From Trileptium ribeirensis (Eukaryota; Nematoda; Enoplea; Enoplida; Thoracostomopsidae): a stretch of DNA of 64,000 nt. Where the stretch lies: assembly GCA_030248225.1 (NCBI GenBank), contig JASANE010010113.1:1-64000 (forward strand), written 5' to 3'. The notes under the pieces were generated by a model. It made no database searches, was not told the origin of the DNA, and saw only the letters and a program-made list of their open reading frames with translations. How positions within the stretch are numbered: position 1 is the first letter of the stretch; the number at the start of each line of letters is the position of its first letter. Made by a program: the position numbers and the translations under genes. Below, one piece after another: positions 34,430 through 45,967 of the stretch.

Positions 34430-34680
34430 CCACCATATCTCCATAGCAGGGAGTAACCGGAAGTCCTGTTGGGCGAAAATCGTGTTCCGGTTGCGGTTCC
34501 GGCAAAAGGCAAAAACCATACCGGAACTGGAATTGGGATTTAAAAATTTTGTTTAAAATTGTCCATATTTTTGCTTCATCTGTGGTCATAAACCTTGTAA
34601 TATATACACAATGATCGAGTTCTAATACAAATAAACAAAAGAAAAGATTAAGTCAGCAAATTGCACTGTGATTTGTAAGT
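34430..34680 (-). repeat. Dispersed repeat D1 (CCGGAATTCCGG family), copy 1
   Basis: The reverse complement matches 43.28-43.62 and 49.87-50.28 kb: a CTACTTAC start, a GATCATTGTGTATATA stretch, then GGTATGGTTTTTGCC, CCGCAACCGGAACACGATTT and TTCCGGTTACTCC. It is non-coding. Confidence 0.65.
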
Positions 34681-35231
34681 AGGACACATAATTTCATAAA
34701 AACACAAGAGTTATTATTTTCCGACAGACTAACGCATTCTGTGTCTAAAGTGCCCCGCGTCGATCGGCGTTATGCCCGACAACGTTGAGACCTCAATTGA
34801 TAATGAAATGTGTATATTTTGAATTTGCGCCGAATAGGGCTGGAACCGCCTGCTTCATAAAATTACTCAAAATTTGTTTGGGAAACTTAAAAACTAAATT
34901 GAGTATGGTATATTTTGTTCAAATTGCTAAAATAAACAATGTAACATTTTCATAGCTAACATTTATTAAGTAAATCAGTGATAGGACTAGCAAAAAATCT
35001 AACAGTTTTTGGTACCACGAATAGACCCGAAAATGTTACCGGGGCCTTATGAATTTTATTTGTCTCCGACAATGTCACTGTCAAGTATGATAGGAGCCCC
35101 TCATGTTAATCAAATTGTGGACGTTCGGTTCACGGTATTGTTTAACTACCCGTAAGTAACGCAGCAAAACCGTGCCTGTTCTCCGAAGATAATAATAACT
35201 TAATATCATCGAACAGAAGCGAAAGGTGCCC

Positions 35232-36812
35232 TCAATGGAATGTAGTGTCTGATCCAAAACATAATTCGTACTCATCTTGGATTGACTTAAACCTGTCACA
35301 CGCCATCGTCTGCTCGACACTATACCGATAAGTCACTAGAACCATAAGCGATTGTACGCATGATCTTGTAAAATTGCAGTCATGAACACCTTTGATTTGA
35401 GTTACCGCCACAGAATTGGTATATCGACATCTTGAAACAAAAGCCGCATCCATTTTTAGTCCGCCTGTCGGTCTTTTCCAACCTTCTACTTTCCTGAATG
35501 TGGCAATATACGGAAGTCTTTTTGCTGGCATACGAGCAACATGGCCAAACCATTTTAGACTTCGGTTTTTGATGTAACGGCTTGTTGTTTCATGTATACC
35601 AATTCGCCGATGTACTACTGCGTTAGCAACGCGATCTTTATAATAAACGTGCAATATTCGCATGTAACACCGATGTTCGAAGACTTCATGCCGTCGTTAT
35701 CTCCTATTAGCATTGGCCATTCTTCACATCCGTACAAAAGTACTGGGTGTATGCTTGCCTAGTAGACACGCTGTTTGGTTTTCACCGTAACCTTGCGTTT
35801 ACTCCACAGACAGTTTAGTTGGAGCACAGTTGCCACAGCTTTTGCGAGCCACATCAACCATATGACACTTTTACCGTCAATTTCGCTGAACAGGTATTTG
35901 AAAGATGTAACTTGGTCAATTTGCATACCATTAAGCACACTGTTTAAGGGTTGGTCGTCAATATTGGACATTACTTTGGTCTTCTTGGTGCTTACCGTAA
36001 GGCATACTCTGCCAGCATTGTCCTGTACTCGGTTTAACATATCTTGCATGGCCGGGTTTCCGCTAGTAACACTATATCGTCAGCAAACGGAAGGTCGATG
36101 AACTTTTTTGCCGTTTCCAGGCTGCAGATAAGCTATGTTAAGTAGCTAAAATAACGATATTAAATATAATCGGTGATGCAAATACGCCTTCTCTTACCTC
36201 AGTGGCGACATCTGATGTTTCCGAACTATCTCCATTCACGCGAATGACGTTTTGCGGTAGATTGCTTCGAAGATGTTGACTAGTTTATCTGGTATGCCGA
36301 GTATTCAATCATTAGCTACATAGACTGCCGACGCAATGAATTAAAAGCCGTTGAAATGTCGACATAACAGGTGAAAAAAGGCCTTTTCTATTCATATCGC
36401 CTTTTTGAATAACGGCAGAACGATCACCTTATCCCACCCCGCTAGGATTATCATTGCAATACACATAAATAACGTTGGTTACCGCAAATAGGCCGTCATT
36501 GCCACAGCACTTCCAACAGTCACGAACAATTTCGTTTTCTCCAACCGCGTTATTTGATTTAAGGTGCGAAATAGCACGCCTTACTTCATTTACTGTTGAG
36601 TGATCATAGTTTATATCTACAACTGGTGAGTTCGGCAGCACGTCGCTACTGACTAGATTGCTAGAGAGCGGACGCTCGATGAGATCAGACAAATGCTCAC
36701 TACATCTTTTGAGTTGAGCTTCGCTACCCCTAACGACATTTCCATTTTTTAACTTATAGTACATCAAATTGAGAGTTTGACCCACACCAAACACCACACA
36801 TATAGTTAGCAC
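35232..36812 (-). pseudogene. LINE copy 3, decayed reverse transcriptase fragments
   Basis: The minus strand reads from 36812 an RT fingers region (NEVRRAISHLKSNNAVGEN, close to the LINE LK-x-K-A-x-G-x-D pattern), from 36049 a palm-thumb piece (STKKTKVMS...VTSFKYLFSEID), and from 35663 a C-terminal block (SLKWFGHVARMPAKRLPY). Motif C was not found intact. Stops and shifts lie between the pieces. Confidence 0.6.
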
Positions 36813-37114
36813 TATTGTCCCTTTGTCGTACCCTTACAAATTTTAATGTAATCGACGAGTCTCCCAATAAACGCTTGAAGAAAAATCTATCCCCGCGTTA
36901 TCGATGGCATATAGCAGCGATAATGTTATGGGGTTTGATATCGTCACCCCGTCCGCAGTCCATGTTTAGGGCTGTGGTCAGAATGTCACAAGCCTTAGCG
37001 TGTCCCGTTCACCGATCATTAGGGTGAGTAGAGCAGCAAAAAAGGAATATGATAGTTCCAAGGATTCGAAATAGTATAAGAAATGCAGAAGTTTGGAAAT
37101 GACAATCTCTGAAT

Positions 37115-37391
37115 GGGGTTAAAGCCAGGATAGAGAATGGCCTGTTTGCAGGTGGCAGAGCCAACTTCCCTGAGGACTTGAAAGGTAGTAACACTTACGC
37201 TATGTGCGCAATCAATCCGGTGGGATCCCGAGAAGCGCTCCTGTGGCTTGCTAAGCTCCGCAGCTCATGGGTCTAACAGGGAAATTTATTAAAATCGAAA
37301 AAATTTGGTCCGCACTTGAGGTTAAGATAGAAGGGGTCGTAAGGGCAATGTGTTTTAAAGTTCGCAGTACAGCAGCGTCCTTTGTATTACA
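37115..37391 (+). mobile_element. L4.7 repeat, 3'-end fragment d
   Basis: It matches about 20.85-21.156 kb with many substitutions (GGCCTGTTTGCAGGTGGC, GAAGCGCTCCTGTGGCTTGC) and ends at TGTATTACA, the same terminus as the long copies. Confidence 0.65.
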
Positions 37392-37639
37392 TATACATAC
37401 TTAAATTGTCGTTCATTACATTTCATCTCACTATCAGACGACATAAAAAAAGTAATTTTACTGCGAATTTAAAATTTTTTCATGAGCCGGGGGCGGCTTC
37501 ATGGGGAAGGTGGCTTGGAAGCGGGGACAACTTATGGAATGCAATCGTGGCAAACCGGACCTTGGGGGAGGTCGAGTTGCGATGAAGGGGCACCTCACGG
37601 TGCAGAAGCCAATAGGGAATAAATAATGGTCTATATACA

Positions 37640-38300
37640 GGTTTTTAGTTCGCTAAATGCGACGCATTGATAATCTGGAGTACTGTACGACTTTTTAGTT
37701 CTTTTCTGTCAGTTTAGAGTAGGTGAACTAAAGTCCGGAATGTTGTGTATCTTCATTTATTTGGTTACGTGTTGTGCGCAGGGCATTAAGAATGGCCTGT
37801 ATATATTTCGGTTTTTAGGCACGTGAATGGGACACATTAGTATTCTACAGTACTGCGCGAATATCTCATAGCTTTTCAGTTGCTCTCAATGTGTTTTTGG
37901 TCTAAAAACCTGATTTCTAGAATATATATATATAGTATGTCTTCAGTTGTTTGGTTATTATATTACTTTCAGGGTATTTAGAACAGTTTGTATATATAAT
38001 TTTTTCGATACGCTATATTTGGAGTGGTCATTTAGAATCCGACATAACTGGGCAATGGTTATTCAAGGATTTTCAAGAGGTCTGAGGTATGATACAATGG
38101 TGTGGTCATCTAGAATCAAAAATGACTCAACAATACATTTCGAGGGGTTTGCTTAAAGCCAGAATAAGATCGCGTGGTCATCTAAAATCCAACATTACTG
38201 TGCCATGCTTTTTCTGTGGGTTTGAAGGGGTTAAAGGAAAACCCTTCAAGGGCTCCTTTAAGAGAGTTAGGGGTAAAGGGTGAACCCGATTTACCGACAA
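37640..38300 (+). repeat. Sat-A satellite, second locus
   Basis: Blocks such as TATGTCTTCAGTTGTTTGGT, CAGGGTATTTAGAACAG, GTATATAT and GTGGTCATCTAGAATC recur here and match the reverse complement of the 4.44-5.30 kb array (a CATATGTCTTCGATATGGTT-like block). Units are diverged, with roughly 80-180 bp between repeated words. Confidence 0.5.
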
Positions 38301-38619
38301 AATTTAGGCTGCCGTCATTTATATGGTTGTGCGCTGTTTTCTGAGCTTACAGATACGCTATTATAGGTTTTGTGGACGCAGAACAGCTGGTGTTCCTAAC
38401 TCCTTTCAGAAGAACAGTATACGCTTCAATTATTATAGAGGTTTTAGGCAAGAAAATACATGGTGATTACACATAATAACTTACTAGTAACTCTATCTAG
38501 ATTGCAGAACGTAGTGAAGCATAGGTACACCTATGCATACACCTTTTGCGCGCACATCAAATCAGTTCTCGATAGCATTCGTCGATATACCATATGTGGA
38601 CATCACACAAAAGCAGCAC

Positions 38620-40660
38620 AAGTTACAACAAAACTAACGCCGGCAATGAGTTTGCCATGCCCGAAAACCGTCAAGTGAAACTTTTCAGCCGCCCAGGACG
38701 TCAGAACAAATTTTCTAATTTTGGGACGAGGAATCATGAGGGTGACATACCTCAAACCCCATAACTCGAAAACGAGCCTTAATCGAAAAACGAAAAAAAG
38801 AAGCATAGGCATTTATCATTTTACTATGAAATAAAACCAACCAGAGAAAGAAATTCGAATGTTACGATAAAAATAACCTTGCTTCCGTGAAGGGTACTAA
38901 AAACCCTCATTTTGACCTCTGACCCCCAACCATGGGGCGTCATACCGCCGTACCATGGAACCACGGGTCGCAGAGCAAAACCGGCACTGGCAGTGAGTTT
39001 CCCATGCTCGAAAACCCCCAGGTAAAACTTATCAGCCGCCCAAGACGTCAGAACAAATTTTCTAATTTTGGGACGAGGAACCATGAGGGTGCCATACCGC
39101 AAACCCCATAACTCCAAAACCGGAGCCTTAATCGAAAAACAAAAAAGAGGCATCGGTATTTATCATTTTACTATAAAATAAAACCAACAAGAGAAAGAAA
39201 TTTGAATGTTAACGATAAAAATAACCTTGCTTCCGTGAAGGGTACTAAAAACCCTCATTTTGACCTCTGACCCCCAACCATGGGGCGTCATACCGCCGTA
39301 CCATGGAACCACGGGTCGCAGAGCAAAGCCGGCACTGGCAGTGAGTTTCCCATGCTCGAAAACCCCCAGGTAAAACTTATCAGCCGCCCAAGACGTCAGA
39401 ACAAATTTTTAAATTTTGGGTCGAGGAACCATTGGGGCGCCATGCCCCCGTACCTGAAACCCCATAAATCTAGAACCGGAACCTTAATCGAAAAACAAAG
39501 GCATCGGCATTTATCATTTTACTATGAAATAAAGATAAAATAACCTTGCTCCCGTGAAAGGTACTAAAAAGGGGTAAAAACCCTCATTTTGACCTCTGAC
39601 CCCGAACCAAGGGGGCGCCATACCCTTGTACCCATGGGTCGCAGAGTAGAACCAATACCGGCAATGAGTTTCCCATGCCCGAAAACCCCCAAGTGAAACT
39701 TTTCAGCCGCCCAGCACGTCAGAACAAATTTTCTAATTTTGGGACGAGGAACCATGAGGGTGCCATACCGCAAACCCCATAACTCCAAAACCGGAGCCTT
39801 AATCGAAAAACAAAAAGAGGCATCGGTATTTATCATTTTACTATAAAATAAAACCAACAAGAGAAAGAAATTTGAATGTTAACGATAAAAATAACCTTGC
39901 TTCCGTGAAGGGTACTAAAAACCCTCATTTTGACCTCTGACCCCCAACCATGGGGCGTCATACCGCCGTACCATGGAACCACGGGTCGCAGAGCAAAGCC
40001 GGCACTGGCAGTGAGTTTCCCATGCTCGAAAACCCCCAGGTAAAACTTATCAGCCGCCCAAGACGTCAGAACAAATTTTTAAATTTTGGGTCGAGGAACC
40101 ATTGGGGCGCCATGCCCCCGTACCTGAAACCCCATAAATCTAGAACCGGAACCTTAATCGAAAAACAAAGGCATCGGCATTTATCATTTTACTATGAAAA
40201 AAGAGAAAATAACCTTGCTCCCGTGAAAGGTACTAAAAAGGGGTAAAAACCCTCATTTTGACCTCTGACCCCGAACCAAGGGGGGCGCCATACCCTTGTA
40301 CCCATGGGTCGCAGAGTAGAACCAATACCGGCAATGAGTTTCCCATGCCCGAAAACCCACAGGTAAAACTTATCAGCCGCCCAATACATCAGAACAAATT
40401 TTCAAATTTTGGGCGGGGGAACACCGCGCCATGCCCCCGTACCTGAAACCCCATAAATCTAGAACCGGAACCTTAATCGAAAAACAAAAAAAAAAGGCAT
40501 CGGCATTCATCATTTTACTATGAAATAAAATCATCCACAGAAAAAATTTCGATAGTCAACATAAAAATAACCTTGCTTCTGTAAAGGGTAATAAAAAGGG
40601 GTAAAATGGGCCCAAAAGACCCACATTTTGACCCCTGATCCCGGAACCAGACCCCAAATC
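38620..40660 (+). repeat. Tandem array, 347/323-bp units with a 670-bp higher-order repeat
   Basis: The anchor CAGCCGCCCA and its near-identical forms begin at 38686, 39033, 39381, 39704, 40051 and 40374, giving spacings 347, 348, 323, 347 and 323. Segments offset by 670 bp (for example 39181 and 39851) are identical over several hundred bases, so the last duplication copied a two-unit block recently. Open frames such as 39280-39543 and 39950-40246 are repeats of one frame and show no domain. Confidence 0.85.
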
Positions 40661-40767
40661 AAAAAACGCTCTGATATAGTCTGATTTACACGGTAAATCG
40701 ACTATGCCGGTTCGAATGAGCCCAAGATCATGAAAATCGGTTAAGGCGTTCTCGAGTTATGGCCGAT

Positions 40768-40850
40768 GACACACCCACGCGTACACAAACGCACGTACGC
40801 AAGCACATACACTCACGCACACAAGCACACGCACGCACACACACACACAA
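40768..40850 (+). repeat. CA-rich microsatellite at the end of a dispersed repeat
   Basis: It is an imperfect ACACGCAC run ending in (AC)n. It follows a block reading GGTTCGAATGAGCCCAAGAT and TCGAGTTATGGCCG, which has a counterpart at 44.32-44.40 kb that also ends in (AC)n. This looks like the 3' tail of a short interspersed element. Confidence 0.6.
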
Positions 40851-41432
40851 GGAATTTAAAAGATTTCACCCCTGCAACACACAATCTCCACTACGTTTCA
40901 CTACATTCTGATAAATGAAACCACGCTCACTCCGTTTCATCCTTGCTTGCAAACTACTAGTCATGTAATTGTAATAAATATTCCAATATTACAGTCGAAT
41001 TTTGTTGTTGACAAGTATTAGTGTTATGAAAAACAGCTGCGCAATTAAAAGACAAATTCAAAGGAACGTAAGTGTAATCGTAAATTATGAAAACAGAGCG
41101 AGTGATGCGAACACTGTGAAGCGAGCTGTGAAGTGAAGCAAAGCTTTTATAGCGGCAAAAATGATAAAAAAAATTTTCTTTAGTCCGTCTGTGGAGATCG
41201 TAACTCATACCCGGATAGATGGATGGTCACAAATTTTTATTTCATCACAAATTTAGTCTGTTTTGTGCCATTTCATTATACCCTAAGCCCGCCGGCAACG
41301 TCTTCTCGGTCAAAATGGGGCCCAAATGGGGTAAAGGGTCACATTTTTTGAAACTTGGTCATCCGGGTAGGGTATCTGTCTCGCAACCTATAAACTTTCG
41401 ACGCAGAGGCTTCGCAGCGAAAAACGGAAAAC

Positions 41433-41946
41433 ACGTTCAGAAGTCATATCATCAAATGATACAACTTTGCTGCATAGACCTTCTTTTGTTGTATCGTATC
41501 CTTCCATGGAAATATGCGGTGTTTTAGGGACTGCCGACCTATTCTCACAAAGACCTTCTGCTTGTGGTATGTTACTGCGAGTTGCGTGCGTCGAAACATT
41601 CTTATATAGGTTATAAACAGGTTGAGTACGATGGTAATGCTGTCGCAGCGCTGTTGTTGCTGTATCGTATCCTTCCAGAAAGGTATACAGGGACACGTTC
41701 AGAAATCATATCATCAAATGCTACAACTTTGCTGCATAGAGCTTCTTTTGTTGTATCGTATCCTTCCATGGAAATATGCTGTTTTAGGGACTGCCGACAT
41801 ATTCTCACAAAGACCTTCTGCTTGTGGTATGTTACTGCGAGGTGCGTGCGTCGAAACTTTCTTATATACGTTGTAAACAGGTTGAGTACGACGGTAATGC
41901 TGTCGCAGCGCTGTTGTTGCTGTATCGTATCCTTCCAGAAAGGTAT
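41433..41946 (+). repeat. Two-unit tandem duplication, 262-bp period
   Basis: Units 41433-41694 and 41695-41946 are nearly identical, starting ACGTTCAGAA. Each unit also holds two internal copies of TGTATCGTATCCTTCCA. Frames on both strands are open through the units but show no domain. Confidence 0.8.
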
Positions 41947-42771
41947 AGTTGGTTTTAAGGTTAGAAATACTCGTAATATCTTTTAGCGACCATGGTCGCA
42001 CCGTTTCCATTCGCTTGTGAGATACTATTATATTACGAATTTAGATTGTTCGGAACTAAGCCTGGAACGGTCCGGACTAAATAACTCGCGGATTCAGCAC
42101 TACCAAACACAAAATAAAATTATGCATCGCTAAAGTTATGATAAATATAAATCTTTAAGAACAGCAATTCACAAATTATGAAATTTTCACCTACAAGCAC
42201 ACGACGTAGAAAAGCTATATCAACTAGGTGGCACTTACTTATACTACCCTGACCAGACACCATCCGTAAAATTTCAATTTCACGAAGACATGATATCCTA
42301 AGCTCAGCCGCTTCTTCTTCTGACGCACCTACAATATAAAACGTTACGTGCCTTTAGAACGTTATGTGCAGAACGTACGCTGTGATACGTTCAGCCCAAA
42401 ATCTTCCCTCTGGTTGTACGGTCATAGTAATATTGCATAGAATTACATCAAAGGTATATCAAATTTCGTTTATCACGAAAACCGAGTTCCGGTTGCGGCA
42501 AAATGATACCGGCATCTGAAAAAAATTGTGTAAAATGTACCGGATTTTTAATCCATTTGTAGTCCAAACACAATGACCAATTGTTCCAACAAAACTTCAG
42601 TTTAAGCAATTGCTGTGTAAAATGTATGTAGGATAAACATTTCATGCAGGATTTCGTAGTAATAACCATATATGAAATTTAGAGCTCACGTTTATATTAA
42701 TAAAACAATTCCAGATGCATATTTGTTTGACTAACTCTGTGAGCTGCAGTGTATGCTAAAATTGATGTATG

Positions 42772-43128
42772 TGTAATATTGACGTGACGCTGGTATACTA
42801 CGCACTTCCAAACGCAGTGCCCGTACGACCCCAGCTATGGCAACTTCGTGGGCAGACCTACAGTGCACAATTCGCTCGGCTAGACCCAATAAGATATAGA
42901 GCTTATCAAACCGCAGGAAGCTTCACCTGAAGTGTTCGCATCCCGCAGGATAGGTTGCACACGTCGTCTACATGGCATTACCTTCGAGATCCCCAGGGAG
43001 GTTGGCTCCGTCACTAATTTCACAATCCGCGCGTGGGCGCACATCAAGTGTCGGCGAACCACGGTAAGACTTGACGCCTTTCTGAACGTCAAGCCTGAAC
43101 GCAGGTCGTCGACTGGCGCGACGATTTA
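42772..43128 (-). mobile_element. L4.7 repeat, 3'-end fragment e
   Basis: On the minus strand it ends in AATATTACA and carries the GCAGCGTCACGTC-like segment and the CTCGAAGGTAATGCC and GCACATCAAG regions in diverged form. It is shortened internally relative to the long copies. Confidence 0.6.
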
Positions 43129-43284
43129 AAACTAATTTTTGGTACATATCCCTACATACATCATCAACTAACGCAGGAACAAAACGCTTTTCAGTTATTT
43201 AATGACAAGCAAATGGGTCACACATTAGCGTATAAGGTAATATAATGCGATTATACGTCACATTGCACAGTAACATATGCTTCT

Positions 43285-43620
43285 GATTTCTGGTTGGGTA
43301 AGCTGCTACAAGCATCGACCTAGCTTTGTTTTATTTACACATTAATTCCGGGCGAAAATGAAAAATTCTTACTGCAATTGTGTACCACTTACGTCTCACA
43401 GGGTAATTAACTGAATTAGTCATTTCTTTTGTTTGCTTGCGTTGGAACTGTATCATTGTGTATATACAACGGGTGTTAGGAACATACGAAGCAAAATTAT
43501 GTACAAATTTAAACCGGAATTCCGGTTCCGGTATGGTTTTGCCTTTGCCGGAATCACAACCGGAACACGATTTTCGCCGGAACCTCAATTCCGGTTACTC
43601 CGTGATGTATACATACTAGT
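43285..43620 (+). repeat. Dispersed repeat D1, copy 2
   Basis: It starts with GCTGCTACAAGCATCGACC, shared with 49.88 kb, and ends with the palindromic ACCGGAATTCCGGT block, CGGAACACGATTTTCGCCGG and TCCGGTTACTCC. An internal part overlaps an open frame (43433-43654), which I judge non-coding. Confidence 0.65.
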
Positions 43621-44189
43621 GAAGCTCGCTTGCGAGCCAGAATTCGAGTGGTGAGAACAATCCCCCGAAGTCTGTTGTAGAAAGCACACACAAACAAAGC
43701 CTACACACAGTACGCAGGTGCAGCATTATATAAACCGTGAGTGATGAGTCATAGTTACGCCCGCCTCATTTGATAGCCAATGTATGCAGTAGACAAAACA
43801 TCATACAACGAGTACAAAAACAATGAACTAACAATTTAATAATTCAATAAAATCCTAAATTGACCGTGAAAAGAACGTAAAAAAATTCAAACTGACACTT
43901 GAATAAATCTCATTTCTCATACCAAGTATGAAGCAGAAATGTGAAAAATATTTGCCACGCAATATTTTTGACACTCGCAATCAGTTTGTTGGCCCAGAAA
44001 ACCCCATATCCGACACTAAAACCAACAATAAGCACACATTTAGGTGCATTTCCCACGACTTTTCACCAAATATTAAACCAACTATAAGCTTATAGACTCC
44101 AGATTGGGAAGTAGTCATATATCATTGGAAAGCCCTCGTAAAGCTACATGGAATAGACCTATTAGTGTGCGGATAACTCGTTTACTTAT

Positions 44190-44420
44190 TGAGAAAAGTC
44201 GCAAAAACTATAGGGGGTGCCCGAAAAATGGGCCAAAATGACGTCATTTTGCCCCTTAACTTTTCCCACGGGAAAAAATTTAAAAATCGGGCTCCGTCAC
44301 TACACCTAAATCGACCATTTCGGGTCGAATGAGCTATATATCTTGCATCAAAATCCGCCCAACCGTTATCGAGATCCAGGTGCGACAGACACACACACAC
44401 AGACAGGACCTCATCAACCC
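44190..44420 (+). repeat. Short interspersed element with (AC)n tail
   Basis: It has a AAAATGGGCCAAAATGACGT start, GGGTCGAATGAGC, CCGTTATCGAGAT and an (AC)6 tail with GACAGG. The same order of blocks occurs at 40.60-40.85 kb. Polymerase III boxes were not clear. Confidence 0.45.
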
Positions 44421-44479
44421 CCCCTCCAGAGCCAAAATTGAAAATTCTCGTTCCACTCGAATTCAATAGAATTGATGAA

Positions 44480-44572
44480 GGAAGACTAAAATATATTGAC
44501 TATATTAGACTATATATATTGACTATATTAGACTACTATATTAACTATATAGATATTGACTATTTTAGGCCT
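44480..44572 (+). repeat. AT-rich minisatellite
   Basis: TATATTGACTATATTAGAC and close variants repeat three to four times. Confidence 0.7.
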
Positions 44573-45034
44573 CCAAATCACCAATTCTAATAACCTGCGG
44601 CGTCTATAACGTCGTGCGAACACACCATTACAACAAAAATGCCAATTTTTCCACTCGCTCCGCTCTCTCATTCCACTCTAATTCAATAAGGGGGTGGTGA
44701 CACAGTACCATGTAAACATGGTACCAGTTTCCGAAAAACAAACCAACACGGGAAAAGCTTTCAAATTCCTAACCCAGAAGACTAATCGAAGTACGGGCTT
44801 CGGATTCGTCTGCTAGAGCCCATCATTTTGATAGCCGATACTGTGGACACTGGGCTCTCAGGTGAGCCTATACAGCCGTACGGCAGGAGAACCGAAAGTT
44901 CGAGGGGCCTCAAACGGGCTGGGCTTATATTCTGGGGACCAGTGAGTTATTGTTTGGATACGGTTCAATGCGACACGACGATAGAGATAGTCTTTTTGCA
45001 GTTGCACAATTATATTTATGTGTCTGATTTAACG

Positions 45035-45952
45035 TTTAACCAAACGGCTCCGCGTGAGGTGTAGTGATTTGGAGGGGAAGGTCTCAAAGTCAACGAGAAG
45101 ACCAAACTTCTGGTCACTGGAGGAGACGGCAAGCCTGCTAAGACCGGACAGTTTCCATGTTCACACTGCGGAAAGGGAGTAGGCACGAACTCGCTGTCTT
45201 GCGGAGACTGTGGAAAATGGGTTCATATGCGCTGCGCTGGCCTCAGAGTGTGCCCCCGCTCGAACGAAAACTTCATGTGCGACAACTTTTCACATCCTGC
45301 TGTCCAGGCAACTGACTTCTGGGTGGACAGCAGGAAATTTGAAATAGTGGACAAATTCACGTACCTTGGGGACACCGTCGACTACAAGGGGGGCCTACGG
45401 AGGGCAGCCAAGGCCCGTAGTTAAGCCGCCTGGTTCAAATGGAAAGAGCTGGCGAGTCTACTTACCAACAAGCGATTGCCCTGTAAGGTGCGCGTGCATT
45501 CGCCCCGTGCTAGCTTACGCTTCTGAATGTTGGGCACTCACGAAGGAAGCAGCGACCCCTCTCCTAGCCACTGACAGAAAAATGATGCGGTGGATGGCAT
45601 GAGTGCGTTAAGAAGACCGAGCATCCAGCGAGCATGTGGCGAAATCACTTGGACTTACTTCGCTGGAGACGGAACTGACCAACCGGAGGCTGAGATGGTA
45701 CGGCCACGTTCAACGCAGAACTTGCGGCGTGGCGAAACAAGCGGTCGAAGTCCAATTTGAAGGAAAGGTTCCCCGTGGAAGGCCGAAAAAGAAGTGGGAG
45801 CAGGTCGTCAAAGAGGACATGCAATCGATGGGGCTACGAATTGAGGACGCGCGAGACAGGCACAAATGGAAAAGAGCGCTGAAGTCACGGTGTAGTCGAA
45901 CCCCTTGCACGCGCGATGGAACCAATCGACTCTAAAGGATGTGGTGGTGGTG
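45035..45952 (+). mobile_element. 5'-truncated LINE with 15-bp target duplication and (GGT)n tail
   Basis: GTGTCTGATTTAACG stands directly before (45020-45034) and after (45953-45967) the insertion. The element ends in a GTGGTGGTGGTG run, the typical microsatellite-like 3' tail of some LINEs. Only the 3' third of the element is present. The perfect duplication indicates a fairly recent target-primed insertion. Confidence 0.9.
45070..45935 (+). pseudogene. LINE reverse transcriptase C-terminal part with PHD-like zinc motif
   Basis: Frames in order: GLKVNEKTKLLVTGG (palm end), then a C-x2-C...C-x2-C-x2-W-x-H-x2-C zinc pattern (FPCSHCGKG, LSCGDCGKWVHMRC), then the thumb (EIVDKFTYLGDTVD; RPVLAYASECWALT) and the tail (RLRWYGHVQRR; PRGRPKKKWEQVV; DRHKWKRAL). 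A zinc finger between RT and thumb is known from one group of animal LINEs. A stop at 45422 and frameshifts near 45.48 and 45.60 kb break it. Confidence 0.8.
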
Positions 45953-45967
45953 GTGTCTGATTTAACG

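Noticed and set aside
39280..40246. 87- and 98-aa frames of identical sequence
   Set aside because: They lie in the tandem array; the identity is due to the DNA duplication, not protein conservation.
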